Source: Sulfurospirillum sp036802865 (GTDB taxonomy: Bacteria > Campylobacterota > Campylobacteria > Campylobacterales > Sulfurospirillaceae). From it: a stretch of DNA of 64,000 nucleotides. The notes under the pieces were generated by a model. It saw only the letters and a program-made list of their open reading frames with translations, was not told where the DNA came from and did no database searches. Made by a program: the position numbers and the translations under genes. This document shows positions 40,089-47,705 of this stretch, piece after piece (position 1 is the stretch's first letter; the number at the start of each line of letters is the position of its first letter). The DNA lies in assembly GCF_036802865.1 (NCBI RefSeq), contig NZ_DAIRVK010000002.1:633147-697146 (forward strand), in the 5' to 3' direction.

Positions 40089-41417
40089 TCAAAATTCATC
40101 AAAAAGTGAATCGCTCCTCACCTCTTCTATTTTCAAAATATCTGATTTTTGGTAAAACTCCCCTACTTTGGGAGAGACTTGTACACAGCGTGTCAAATGT
40201 TCATAAAAACGCTGATAATGGTAATCGAGCAAAAGTTGATTGGGGTAGCGCGCACGTGAAATGGCTACATAAAACTGGCTTTTTTCAAAAATAGTGTTAA
40301 TGTTGCAAACCAAAGAGTCAATGCTCATCCCTTGGCTTTTATGAATCGTAATGGCATACGCCAATTTAAGTGGAAACTGTTCAATGGAAACAAGCGGTTT
40401 TTCTTTCACTTCACCTTCCATAACAACATTTTCATGCAACGTGTACTCTTGGCGCTCCACTTTAACCAGCTCACCTGCTTTTTCTACAATGACCTCATTT
40501 TCATCTATTGCTTTGATGACACCACGCTCACCGTTATAGTATTTCCCCCATTTATTGGTGCAAAAAAGTACCTTTGCACCGACTTTCAACGTCAAGTCTA
40601 CAGGAATGGGAAGAGCGTTTTTCCAGCCTTCTATCTTATTGACGTGTAAAGACTGCTCATGCACTTTTTCTTTGGCTTTGAGCACGATAGGTTCACTGTC
40701 TATTTGCGCCAACTTTTGAATGTTGAGCATCTCAGCTTCTTTGTTTCTGCCAAACAAAACCGTTGGGTCATCATCCCAAACACCGACATTAGTGCGTAAG
40801 GCTTCAAGATATTCAACCGTCTCATTTTCAAGTATACCACGTCTGATTTTTCCTAAATGTGAAAAGAAAAGTGCGTCATGCGTACGCTTGGTAATGGTTA
40901 GCTCCACCACCACAGGCTCAAAAGCGTTCCATGAACTGCTCTCAAACGCATACTCAAAACCACCCCATAGGCTATTTTCCTTACCTTTTGAAACAGGAGG
41001 TAGCTGGAAAAAGTCGCCCACAAACAGCACACTTCCCTCAAAACCAGCATTGCGAAGACGGTAATAAATCATATCAAGCAAATCAGCCGACACCATGCTA
41101 ATCTCATCAATGACCAAAAGATCGCATCTCGTAAGCACTTTTTTGATCTCCACAAGTCTTGCTTTAGAGTAACGATCATGACGTGTGAGCTCATCAAGAT
41201 GATTGCAGATGCCAAAAGCAAAAAAACTGTGCAACGTTTGCCCACCGACATTGACAGCACTCACACCTGTGCTTCCTAGTACGACGACTTGTTTACCTAC
41301 TTTTCGAAGTTCCGTTACAAGTTCACCGACAAGATAGCTCTTCCCAACACCTGCACCACCCGTGAGGAGAACATTGTCTTTTTTTAAAATGTCGATGATT
41401 TTTTGTGCTAAACTCAA
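40089..41417 (-). CDS. PIF1/RecD-like DNA helicase
   Basis: A 442-residue superfamily 1B 5'-3' helicase. Walker A is GGAGVGKSYL (about 20-29), motif Ia GSTGVSAVNVGGQTLHSFF is the PIF1 signature, motif II is LLVIDEISMVS, motif III FVGDFFQLPP and the late motif AITIHKSQGMS. The start is TTG with AGGA upstream, and the divergent lipoprotein gene begins 57 bases away. PIF1-type helicases unwind G-quadruplexes and stalled forks; Campylobacterota commonly carry one such gene in place of RecD. A TTACATGTAA lies just after its stop. Confidence 0.88.
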   Translation of the reverse strand: MSLAQKIIDILKKDNVLLTGGAGVGKSYLVGELVTELRKVGKQVVVLGSTGVSAVNVGGQTLHSFFAFGICNHLDELTRHDRYSKARLVEIKKVLTRCDLLVIDEISMVSADLLDMIYYRLRNAGFEGSVLFVGDFFQLPPVSKGKENSLWGGFEYAFESSSWNAFEPVVVELTITKRTHDALFFSHLGKIRRGILENETVEYLEALRTNVGVWDDDPTVLFGRNKEAEMLNIQKLAQIDSEPIVLKAKEKVHEQSLHVNKIEGWKNALPIPVDLTLKVGAKVLFCTNKWGKYYNGERGVIKAIDENEVIVEKAGELVKVERQEYTLHENVVMEGEVKEKPLVSIEQFPLKLAYAITIHKSQGMSIDSLVCNINTIFEKSQFYVAISRARYPNQLLLDYHYQRFYEHLTRCVQVSPKVGEFYQKSDILKIEEVRSDSLFDEF

Positions 41418-41473
41418 AAGGAATCCTAGATGTTTTTGGTATTATAGCATTAACGATATTCAAGGTTTCAAAT

Positions 41474-43480
41474 ATGACAATACGAAATATTTTTCTTTTT
41501 ACCTGTATACTTTTTTTCCTCATCGGTTGTGCCCCCAAAGAGCCAACAGTCGAAGCATTTGTCGCGCAAAAAACGGCTTCCAATGACATGCTTCTCTATC
41601 CCCAAAATGTAGATTTTTTAGCGCAAAACATTACGCCAAAAAACGTTGCACAAGAAGATTTTACCTACCGGTACTACTCACCATGGTTTAGAACGCATGT
41701 CAGCTCTAAAAAAGAAGATGCACTCTGGGCAAACAAATCGTATGGACTTAAAGGTCGTTATTATGGTGAAAATCTCCAGCTCATTTCCGATGCAGAGATC
41801 GATGCTATCATTCACAGCACCAATATAGAAGCGTATGGGAGTGTCAATACCCATGCCATCATGATTCAAAATGCACAGATGCGAAACCTCCCTACCGAAA
41901 AGCCTTTTTTCAAAAAGACCACATTACCAGGCGAAGGTTATCCCTTTGATAACTTGCAAACTTCTCGTATTCACATCGCTGAGCCTTTGATTATTTCACA
42001 TTACAGTAAAGATGGCGCTTGGGCGTTTGTTGAAAGCTCTTTTGCTTCAGGATGGCTGCCTGTGGAAACATTTGTGAGCGTGGACGCACAAGAACGTATA
42101 GCGCTTATTAAAGCCCAAAAAATTGCCATTATTAAAGACAATGTCCCGCTTTATAATGCCAAACAACGTTTCATCACGTACGCTAAAGTAGGTGCTATTT
42201 TACCTATAGACAATGAAGATGAAAACTTTTTTCATGCATACATGTACACACGCGATGGTGAATTTAACGCTCAAAAACTAGAGTTGCGTATTCCAAAGAC
42301 CTTTGCACAAACAGTGCCCGTTGCCTTTGCACAAGAGAGTATTTCTAAAATTGGTGATGAACTCTTAGGCGAAAAGTACGGCTGGGGTGGCTACCTCGCC
42401 AATCGTGACTGTTCTGCGATGACACGCGATTTTTTCTCTCCCTTTGGCATATGGATACCCAGAAACTCCGCCGCGCAAAAGAGCTTTGGCGAATATATTT
42501 CAATGAAAGATTTAACTCCCAAGGAGAAAGAAGCAATGATACTCAAACACGGCATAGCCTTTTTAAGCCTCATTTACCTTAAAGGTCACATTATGCTTTA
42601 TGCGGGTGAATTTGAAGGTAAACCTCTTGTTATGCATAACGTTTGGGGTGTACGAACGATGGAAGAAGGAAAAGAAGGTCGCAATATTATTGGCAAAGCC
42701 GTTGTTACAGATCTTTACGTTGGTGCAAATCAACCTAATGTCCCAGAAGCTGGGCTTCTTATCAACCGTGTTGAAGGCATAATGGTCAAACCAGCCAACA
42801 CCAAAAGCAATAATTTCACACAAAAATACCCCAGTGTAAAGTCTGTCCATGACAATACCGTTTTTTTTATGGATGGAAGTTCACTGCCATATGATGACAA
42901 AAAAGTAAAAAGTTTTGATGAAAAGCTTGAAAATGCAGATATAGAAGACATGTTCGCGCAAAACTACCCAGCTTTTGCACCCATCACTGATCCTGAACTC
43001 AACAGCGATCCAGGACGCTTTCGTAACGACACTTTTTTGAAAAAACTGTATGGCTCCAATAAAAGCGAAATCGAAAAAAATCTCACAACCATAAACTGGC
43101 TACCAAACCATGGTGGTAAAAAACTGCAATTTAACAAAAATGAAAATGCGGCAAGGCAGTTGCAAAAAGTCTCTGATGATTTGGATAAATTGCCCGAAGA
43201 GTTTATGAAATACCTTAAAAAAGTTGATGGAACCTACTACTTTCGTAAAATCGCCAAAACAGAGCGCCTAAGTGCCCACAGTTACGGCATCGCCATCGAT
43301 CTCGACACCCACTACTCACGCTACTGGCAATGGGACAAAACGCACAATTTTCACAATGAATTTCCTAAAGAGATCATCGATATTTTTGAAAAACACGGCT
43401 TTATTTGGGGTGGCAGGTGGTACCACTATGACACCATGCACTTTGAGTATAGACCTGAATTGTTTGAGAGTGTAGACTAA
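41474..43480 (+). CDS. Lipoprotein fusing SH3, NlpC/P60 and M15 peptidase domains
   Basis: A 668-residue envelope hydrolase. The signal ends in the lipobox LIGC (C19). It is followed by an N_NLPC_P60 helper region, two SH3-like segments (about 130-270), and an NlpC/P60 cysteine peptidase core with C313 in NRDCSAM and a catalytic histidine in KGHIMLY. The C-terminal 200 residues end in an M15/VanY-like zinc carboxypeptidase with SAHSYGIAIDLD and WYHYDTMHFEY motifs. Both domains act on peptide stems of peptidoglycan. Campylobacterota C40 peptidases of this kind usually end after the NlpC core, so the second enzyme looks like a fusion. ATG 41474 is chosen because only it begins the signal peptide. 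Confidence 0.85.
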   Translation: MTIRNIFLFTCILFFLIGCAPKEPTVEAFVAQKTASNDMLLYPQNVDFLAQNITPKNVAQEDFTYRYYSPWFRTHVSSKKEDALWANKSYGLKGRYYGENLQLISDAEIDAIIHSTNIEAYGSVNTHAIMIQNAQMRNLPTEKPFFKKTTLPGEGYPFDNLQTSRIHIAEPLIISHYSKDGAWAFVESSFASGWLPVETFVSVDAQERIALIKAQKIAIIKDNVPLYNAKQRFITYAKVGAILPIDNEDENFFHAYMYTRDGEFNAQKLELRIPKTFAQTVPVAFAQESISKIGDELLGEKYGWGGYLANRDCSAMTRDFFSPFGIWIPRNSAAQKSFGEYISMKDLTPKEKEAMILKHGIAFLSLIYLKGHIMLYAGEFEGKPLVMHNVWGVRTMEEGKEGRNIIGKAVVTDLYVGANQPNVPEAGLLINRVEGIMVKPANTKSNNFTQKYPSVKSVHDNTVFFMDGSSLPYDDKKVKSFDEKLENADIEDMFAQNYPAFAPITDPELNSDPGRFRNDTFLKKLYGSNKSEIEKNLTTINWLPNHGGKKLQFNKNENAARQLQKVSDDLDKLPEEFMKYLKKVDGTYYFRKIAKTERLSAHSYGIAIDLDTHYSRYWQWDKTHNFHNEFPKEIIDIFEKHGFIWGGRWYHYDTMHFEYRPELFESVD

Positions 43481-44188
43481 CTAGCTAAATTCAAATAATA
43501 CTGGCATATGGTCACTTTTGGAAAGCCACTCTTCAGGCTTACCTACATTAACGTGTTGTAATTTTTCATGCCAATAAGAACCTGCAAAACAGTAGTCAAT
43601 ATGATAAGGTTTTTTTAAATTTTTCTGTAAAAACAATGTTGGCTGACCTTCATCGCCAAACGCTTCATTAAAATATAAATGATATAAACTCTTAATATTC
43701 TTTAAAATAAAGATTGCTAACAAATCCCCTAAATTAGACTTCTTCTTCCCTTTATCCCATATTTTATTCCAATTAAAATCACCCATAATGATAGTTTTTT
43801 CATCGAGTAAACTATGATATTCTCTTAAAGCATATACTACTTGACCAATATATCGTTGTTCACGATTAATAGAATCATTCATCGCCCAAACTGCAAAAAG
43901 TGAGAATTGCTTTTCGTCATTTAAGAAGACATCAATAGGAACAACATAGCGATATGCTTCATTATATAACGAGTTTATTTTCAATTCATAATTATTAAAA
44001 GCAAAAACAGCTAAACCTTTATTTTGGTTATCTCCAATCCATAAAGAAGAATTTGCTTGTTGACATTCAGGTATTTTCTCTAAAGTCTCACACTCTTGTA
44101 AAATGACAATATCCTGAAAAGAAGAAGTTATTATTTCAGACTTCTTTCTAAACGCCATGTTACAGTTCCATGTTAATATTGACTTCAT
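43481..44188 (-). CDS. Endonuclease/exonuclease/phosphatase-family protein
   Basis: A 235-residue EEP-fold metal-dependent phosphoesterase. The usual motifs are recognisable: LTWNCNMA at the start, the metal-binding glutamate in ILQECE, MGDFNWN in the middle and KSDHMPVLFEF at the end with the catalytic Asp-His. ATG 44188 has only a weak ribosome site (AAGTAAG); an ATG nine codons earlier lies inside the DUF1737 gene. Substrate (DNA, RNA or phosphoinositide-like) cannot be told. It ends one base after the convergent peptidase gene. It belongs to a short accessory-looking block with the next two genes. Confidence 0.8.
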   Translation of the reverse strand: MKSILTWNCNMAFRKKSEIITSSFQDIVILQECETLEKIPECQQANSSLWIGDNQNKGLAVFAFNNYELKINSLYNEAYRYVVPIDVFLNDEKQFSLFAVWAMNDSINREQRYIGQVVYALREYHSLLDEKTIIMGDFNWNKIWDKGKKKSNLGDLLAIFILKNIKSLYHLYFNEAFGDEGQPTLFLQKNLKKPYHIDYCFAGSYWHEKLQHVNVGKPEEWLSKSDHMPVLFEFS

Positions 44189-44196
44189 TTTAATAC

Positions 44197-44385
44197 TTAC
44201 TTCGTAAATCCGCACGCCTTAACGTCTTTGTCATCCTCTTTAACAATCGCTTGTGCTGCGATCACAGTTTGACCGTTAAACGTTACTGCTGGGTTTCCGT
44301 GTAGTTTCCAGCCGTTATTTAAAAACTCTATGATTCTCGCACAAAAGGTTGAGTCATCGGGTCCTGTGATAAGTTTATATTGCAT
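44197..44385 (-). CDS. DUF1737 domain protein
   Basis: A 62-residue protein matching the small DUF1737 family: YKLITGPDDSTFCARI, then LNNGWKLHGNPAVTFNG and QAIVK. The function is unknown; such genes are scattered in proteobacteria. AAGGAG precedes the ATG by five bases, a strong ribosome site. It lies between the RhuM-Fic gene and the phosphoesterase gene, all on the minus strand. Confidence 0.8.
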   Translation of the reverse strand: MQYKLITGPDDSTFCARIIEFLNNGWKLHGNPAVTFNGQTVIAAQAIVKEDDKDVKACGFTK

Positions 44386-44412
44386 ATTTACTCCTTAACT
44401 TTTCTATGTATT

Positions 44413-45405
44413 TTAGTCTGTTTCACTTAAAAGATTGACGATGAGTTTAACCATCAGCTCTTTTTGATTTGGTTCGCTTGCTGCTACTAAAAGAGCAAGT
44501 GAGACCAACGCGTTATCGTTGATTTTTGGCTCACCGTTTGTCTTGTAAGCGATGCCATTTTTATGTAAAAAGAGGATGAAGAGAAACGAGCCTATGCGTT
44601 TATTACCATCTGAAAAGGCATGATCTTTAATGACATAGTAAAGTAAATTTGCCGCTTTTTCTTCGATGCTAGAAAGTAGATCGACTCCACCAAAAGTTTG
44701 ATAGATATTGAGCAATGCACCTTTAAACTCTCCTGCTTTTTCATTGCCAAAAAGTTCTGTGGCATCACCTTTTGCCATCAGATCTTTTTTAAGCGCTTTT
44801 ATCGCTTCTTTGGCTTCATCGTAGTCTAAAATAAACCGTTGATTGAGCGTACCTTGAAGTGCATGAAGAGCATCTGAGTCGTAACCTTGAAGCAGTGCCC
44901 ATGTTTTGGCATAATTGTTGATGATGTCAAGCAAGCCTTTGGCTTCATTGCTACTCAGCTCTTTTGTTTCGATGCTTTTTCGCACTAACTCCATCGTGGC
45001 GGTGAGTTCACCCAGACTTTGAACATTGATGCGTTGGTGGTTGAGGGCATAACCTTTGATGAGATACTCTTTAAGGATTTTACTCGCCCAAATACGAAAC
45101 TGTGTTGCATTTTTAGAATTTACTCTGTATCCCACAGACAGTACGGCATCTAAATTATAAAATGATGTTTCATATGTTTTCCCATCATTCGCAGTATATT
45201 CCAAAATGGAATGAACTGAATTTTTATCTAATTCTCCTGATTTAAAGATATTGCTTAAATGCTTTGAGATAGCTGGTTGTTTAGTACCAAACAGTTCAGC
45301 CATCTGGGATTGATTGAGCCAAAGAGTTTCATGCTCCAAAGTAACTTTTAAACTCACATGCCCTTTATCATCGATATATAAAACAACATTCTGAGTCTCT
45401 GGCAT
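44413..45405 (-). CDS. RhuM-like protein with C-terminal Fic/Doc domain
   Basis: A 330-residue protein. The N-terminal part matches the RhuM virulence family: a helix-turn-helix-like LNQSQMAELFGTKQPAISKHL, SYRVNSK-type GYRVNSKNATQFRIWA, and a KGYALN segment. The C-terminal part is a Fic/Doc fold with HAFSDGNKRIGSF, carrying the catalytic histidine, the metal acid and the ATP-binding GNKR. Fic proteins transfer AMP or phosphate to targets and many are toxins. ATG 45405 follows GAGGAT; the longer frame upstream has no ribosome site. No obvious antitoxin gene flanks it. Two palindromes over its promoter suggest self-regulation. Confidence 0.85.
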   Translation of the reverse strand: MPETQNVVLYIDDKGHVSLKVTLEHETLWLNQSQMAELFGTKQPAISKHLSNIFKSGELDKNSVHSILEYTANDGKTYETSFYNLDAVLSVGYRVNSKNATQFRIWASKILKEYLIKGYALNHQRINVQSLGELTATMELVRKSIETKELSSNEAKGLLDIINNYAKTWALLQGYDSDALHALQGTLNQRFILDYDEAKEAIKALKKDLMAKGDATELFGNEKAGEFKGALLNIYQTFGGVDLLSSIEEKAANLLYYVIKDHAFSDGNKRIGSFLFILFLHKNGIAYKTNGEPKINDNALVSLALLVAASEPNQKELMVKLIVNLLSETD

Positions 45406-45432
45406 CGTTGCTATCCTCTTTTTTGATGTTTT

Positions 45433-45481
45433 ATTATAGCCTTTTAATAAAAGAACGATCCATTTCATTGCAAAATGAAAT
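45433..45481 (-). promoter_or_regulatory. Promoter and candidate operators of the RhuM-Fic gene
   Basis: On the minus strand a TATAAT box (45438-45433) has the palindrome CTTTTA-A-TAAAAG (45441-45453) in its spacer and a second perfect inverted repeat, ATTTCATT with AATGAAAT around GCAA (45462-45481), just upstream of the -35 position. Confidence 0.5.
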
Positions 45482-45512
45482 AAGAACTTTAGATATAAAA
45501 ATGTCAAATTCC

Positions 45513-45554
45513 TAGATGTAGATCAAGGTTTTTTGGTTTTAAATGAGATAAAAT
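45513..45554 (+). promoter_or_regulatory. FNR/CRP-type box and -10 element upstream of tpx
   Basis: TAGAT-GTAG-ATCAA (45513-45526) differs at one base from the FNR-type palindrome TTGAT-N4-ATCAA. A TAAAAT box lies at 45549-45554. The palindrome centre would be at about -41.5, the position of a class II activator. Confidence 0.45.
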
Positions 45555-45587
45555 GACTCCCATATAAACACATATGAAAGGATAACC

Positions 45588-46148
45588 ATGACGTTTACCG
45601 CAAAAATAGATAAAACTGCCCTTAAAGGCATGTCCGTAAAACTAGAAGGCACTTTTCAAGAAGTGGGCAACAATGCTCCTATCGTGAAGGTTGTTACACC
45701 CGACTTACAAGAAAAAACCATTGGTGGAGAGAGCAATAAAGCTCAACTTATCATCGCAGTGCCTTCTTTAGATACGCCTGTGTGTGACGCTGAAGCGAGA
45801 CGCTTCAATCAAGCCGTTGCAAGTCACGATAATATCGACACTGTTATTGTCTCTATGGATCTTCCATTCTCCGCTGCAAAATTTTGTAACGTTGCAGGAA
45901 TCGAAAATCTTAGCGTCACCAGTGACTTCAGACACAAAGCGTTTGCACGTGCCTATGGTATGCTCATTAGTGATGGCGCATTAGAAGGTTTATGTGCAAG
46001 AGCACTGTTTGTCATCAGTAAAGATGGCAAAATCGTTTACAAACAAGTTGTTCCTGAGATTACGGAGGAGCCAAATTATGACGAAGCGCTAAATGCCGCT
46101 ATCGATGCAGCCAACAGGGGGGCTAGTTGTTGTGGTTTTTGTCAGTAG
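45588..46148 (+). CDS. tpx: Thiol peroxidase with a cysteine-rich C-terminal tail
   Basis: A 186-residue Tpx-type peroxiredoxin that reduces peroxides using thioredoxin. The peroxidatic cysteine is C66 in PSLDTPVCD and the resolving cysteine is C100 in AAKFC, the usual atypical 2-Cys pair. Normal Tpx proteins end at about 165-175 residues; this one adds a tail ending in CCGFCQ (C181, C182, C185), which could bind a metal or act in thiol exchange. AAAGGA precedes the ATG. The end overlaps the NnrS frame by 17 bases. An FNR-like site upstream suggests oxygen or NO control. Confidence 0.93.
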   Translation: MTFTAKIDKTALKGMSVKLEGTFQEVGNNAPIVKVVTPDLQEKTIGGESNKAQLIIAVPSLDTPVCDAEARRFNQAVASHDNIDTVIVSMDLPFSAAKFCNVAGIENLSVTSDFRHKAFARAYGMLISDGALEGLCARALFVISKDGKIVYKQVVPEITEEPNYDEALNAAIDAANRGASCCGFCQ

Positions 46149-47337
46149 TTTAACCCCACCGCCACCGCCTAAGACGACGGCGATTCAGAACCTTCAAGCT
46201 CAGCCACACCGTATCTTTTTCTTTGCTGGTGTGGTGCAAGGCTTGCTCTTTGTTGCTCTTATTGGGCTAAATTATGCGGGTCTTATACACCTTAAAGCAA
46301 ACGTGGGTCTCTACCACGCTTATGCCATGACATTTATCGTTTTTACACAGTTTTTTGCAGGATTTTTGTTGACGACGTTTCCTCGCTATTTGTCTCGTCC
46401 ATCGGCATCTCAAAAAGAGTATATGCCGATTGCATGGCTTATTAATGGTGGTGGAGTACTTTTTGTACTACTCTCGTTTGTCTCAACAACAGTACTCATC
46501 GCGCCTATGCTTCTCATCTTGGCAGGGTATGTTAAACTTTGTTTGGTTTTGCTTGATTTTCAAACGAAAAGTACCGTAACAAACAAAGCAGACACGACAT
46601 GGATGTTACGCTCTTTTGCCCTTGGTGCAGTAGGTCAAGTGCTTTTTATTTTTGACTTGTTTATACCAAGCTATGCCTATGCTTTGGCTCTTGGCGTGAG
46701 TTTTTATCTCTATTTGTTTTTTATTGTTTTAACGGTTTCACAGAAAATGATGCCATTTTTTGCGGCAAATACCATTGTTGGTTATACCATGAACAAAAGC
46801 AAGCATTTTTTACTCGTTGTCTTTGCTGCATTGGTGCTCAAAGTCGTCTTAGAAGCCCTAAATATCAATGCTTTTATAGCCGATGGAGCACTGTTTGGGA
46901 TCATCACGTATGAGCTTTTAAAATGGCGTCTTCCTTTTAAAAAATCACCGCCTATTTTATGGGTTCTTTTTCTCTCCATCTGGTGGGTTCCTGTAGGTTT
47001 TGGGCTTTTTGTTGTGCAAGATTTTTCAGCACTGCTAGGCGCGCCAATCTACTTGGAGAAGTCTCCTTTGCATGCTTTGGCATTGGGTTATTTTACAACA
47101 GTACTCATAGGCTTTGGGACAAGAGTCATATTAGGACATTCTGGAAGAACACCAAAAGCAGATGCTTATGCTGTAACGCTTTTTGGATTGATTCAAGCGA
47201 TGGCACTGATTCGTATTATTGCAGGTATTTTTCCGCAATTTGGATACCTTCATGCGGTATTAACAGTAGCTGTTTTATGGATTATTATCTTTGGGTTATG
47301 GTCTAAGCGGTATATTCATATCTTGTTCGAGAAGTGA
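46132..47337 (+). CDS. nnrS: NnrS-family membrane protein
   Basis: A 401-residue haem-copper membrane protein linked to nitric oxide tolerance. About twelve hydrophobic helices, the PHRIFFFAGVVQ opening, FAGFLLTTFPRYL, and the histidines in ALALGYFTTVLIGFGTRVILGHSGR fit the family. GTG 46132 is chosen as start because a G-rich site (AGGGGGG) lies nine bases upstream and the alternatives are deep inside tpx. It overlaps tpx by 17 bases, so peroxide and NO defence genes are translationally linked. A clean terminator follows. Confidence 0.9.
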   Translation: MVFVSSLTPPPPPKTTAIQNLQAQPHRIFFFAGVVQGLLFVALIGLNYAGLIHLKANVGLYHAYAMTFIVFTQFFAGFLLTTFPRYLSRPSASQKEYMPIAWLINGGGVLFVLLSFVSTTVLIAPMLLILAGYVKLCLVLLDFQTKSTVTNKADTTWMLRSFALGAVGQVLFIFDLFIPSYAYALALGVSFYLYLFFIVLTVSQKMMPFFAANTIVGYTMNKSKHFLLVVFAALVLKVVLEALNINAFIADGALFGIITYELLKWRLPFKKSPPILWVLFLSIWWVPVGFGLFVVQDFSALLGAPIYLEKSPLHALALGYFTTVLIGFGTRVILGHSGRTPKADAYAVTLFGLIQAMALIRIIAGIFPQFGYLHAVLTVAVLWIIIFGLWSKRYIHILFEK

Positions 47338-47345
47338 TGTCTTGG

Positions 47346-47368
47346 AAGAGCCCTATTTTAGGGCTCTT
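47346..47368 (+). terminator. Terminator after nnrS
   Basis: The 10-bp perfect stem AAGAGCCCTA/TAGGGCTCTT with a TTT loop is followed by TACTTT. It ends the tpx-nnrS transcript and faces the convergent copZ. Confidence 0.75.
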
Positions 47369-47384
47369 TACTTTAAATTTAAAA

Positions 47385-47591
47385 TTATAAAGCGACTTCA
47401 AATCCCGCATCATCAATCGCTTTTTCAAACACACTCACATCAATCGGAGCATCATACTCAATGACAGTTTGACCACTGGCTAGGTCAACATTGACGCTCT
47501 TGACGCCTTTGATTCCCTCTAAAACACCTTTGACGCTTTTAACGCATCCTCCACAACTCATACCTTTAACCACCAATGTGATTGTTGCCAT
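47385..47591 (-). CDS. copZ: Copper chaperone CopZ
   Basis: A 68-residue cytoplasmic heavy-metal-associated domain with the copper-binding motif GMSCGGC (residues 10-16) and the full ferredoxin-like pattern of the family. It would pass Cu(I) to the ATPase CopA encoded just upstream. ATG 47591 follows AAAGGAAAA; the longer frame upstream runs through a structured intergenic element and is not coding. Its gap from copA (114 bases) is G+C rich and structured. Confidence 0.93.
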   Translation of the reverse strand: MATITLVVKGMSCGGCVKSVKGVLEGIKGVKSVNVDLASGQTVIEYDAPIDVSVFEKAIDDAGFEVAL

Positions 47592-47626
47592 TGTTTTCCT
47601 TTTACTATAATTTTTATTTTTATAAC

Positions 47627-47694
47627 GCCACTTAGGCAAAGCCCAAGAGGCTACGTTAGCCACTAGGGCACTAAGGCTTGCCTCTTTCGAGGCA
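47627..47694 (-). repeat. Structured G+C-rich element between copA and copZ
   Basis: Two hairpins are visible: TGCCTC-GAAA-GAGGCA (minus strand, 47694-47679) with a GNRA-type loop, and a ten-pair stem with one mismatch and a TTT loop (47651-47627). The stretch is clearly richer in G+C than its surroundings. It may be an intercistronic repeat or RNA structure. Confidence 0.5.
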
Positions 47695-47705
47695 GAAATA
47701 TAATT

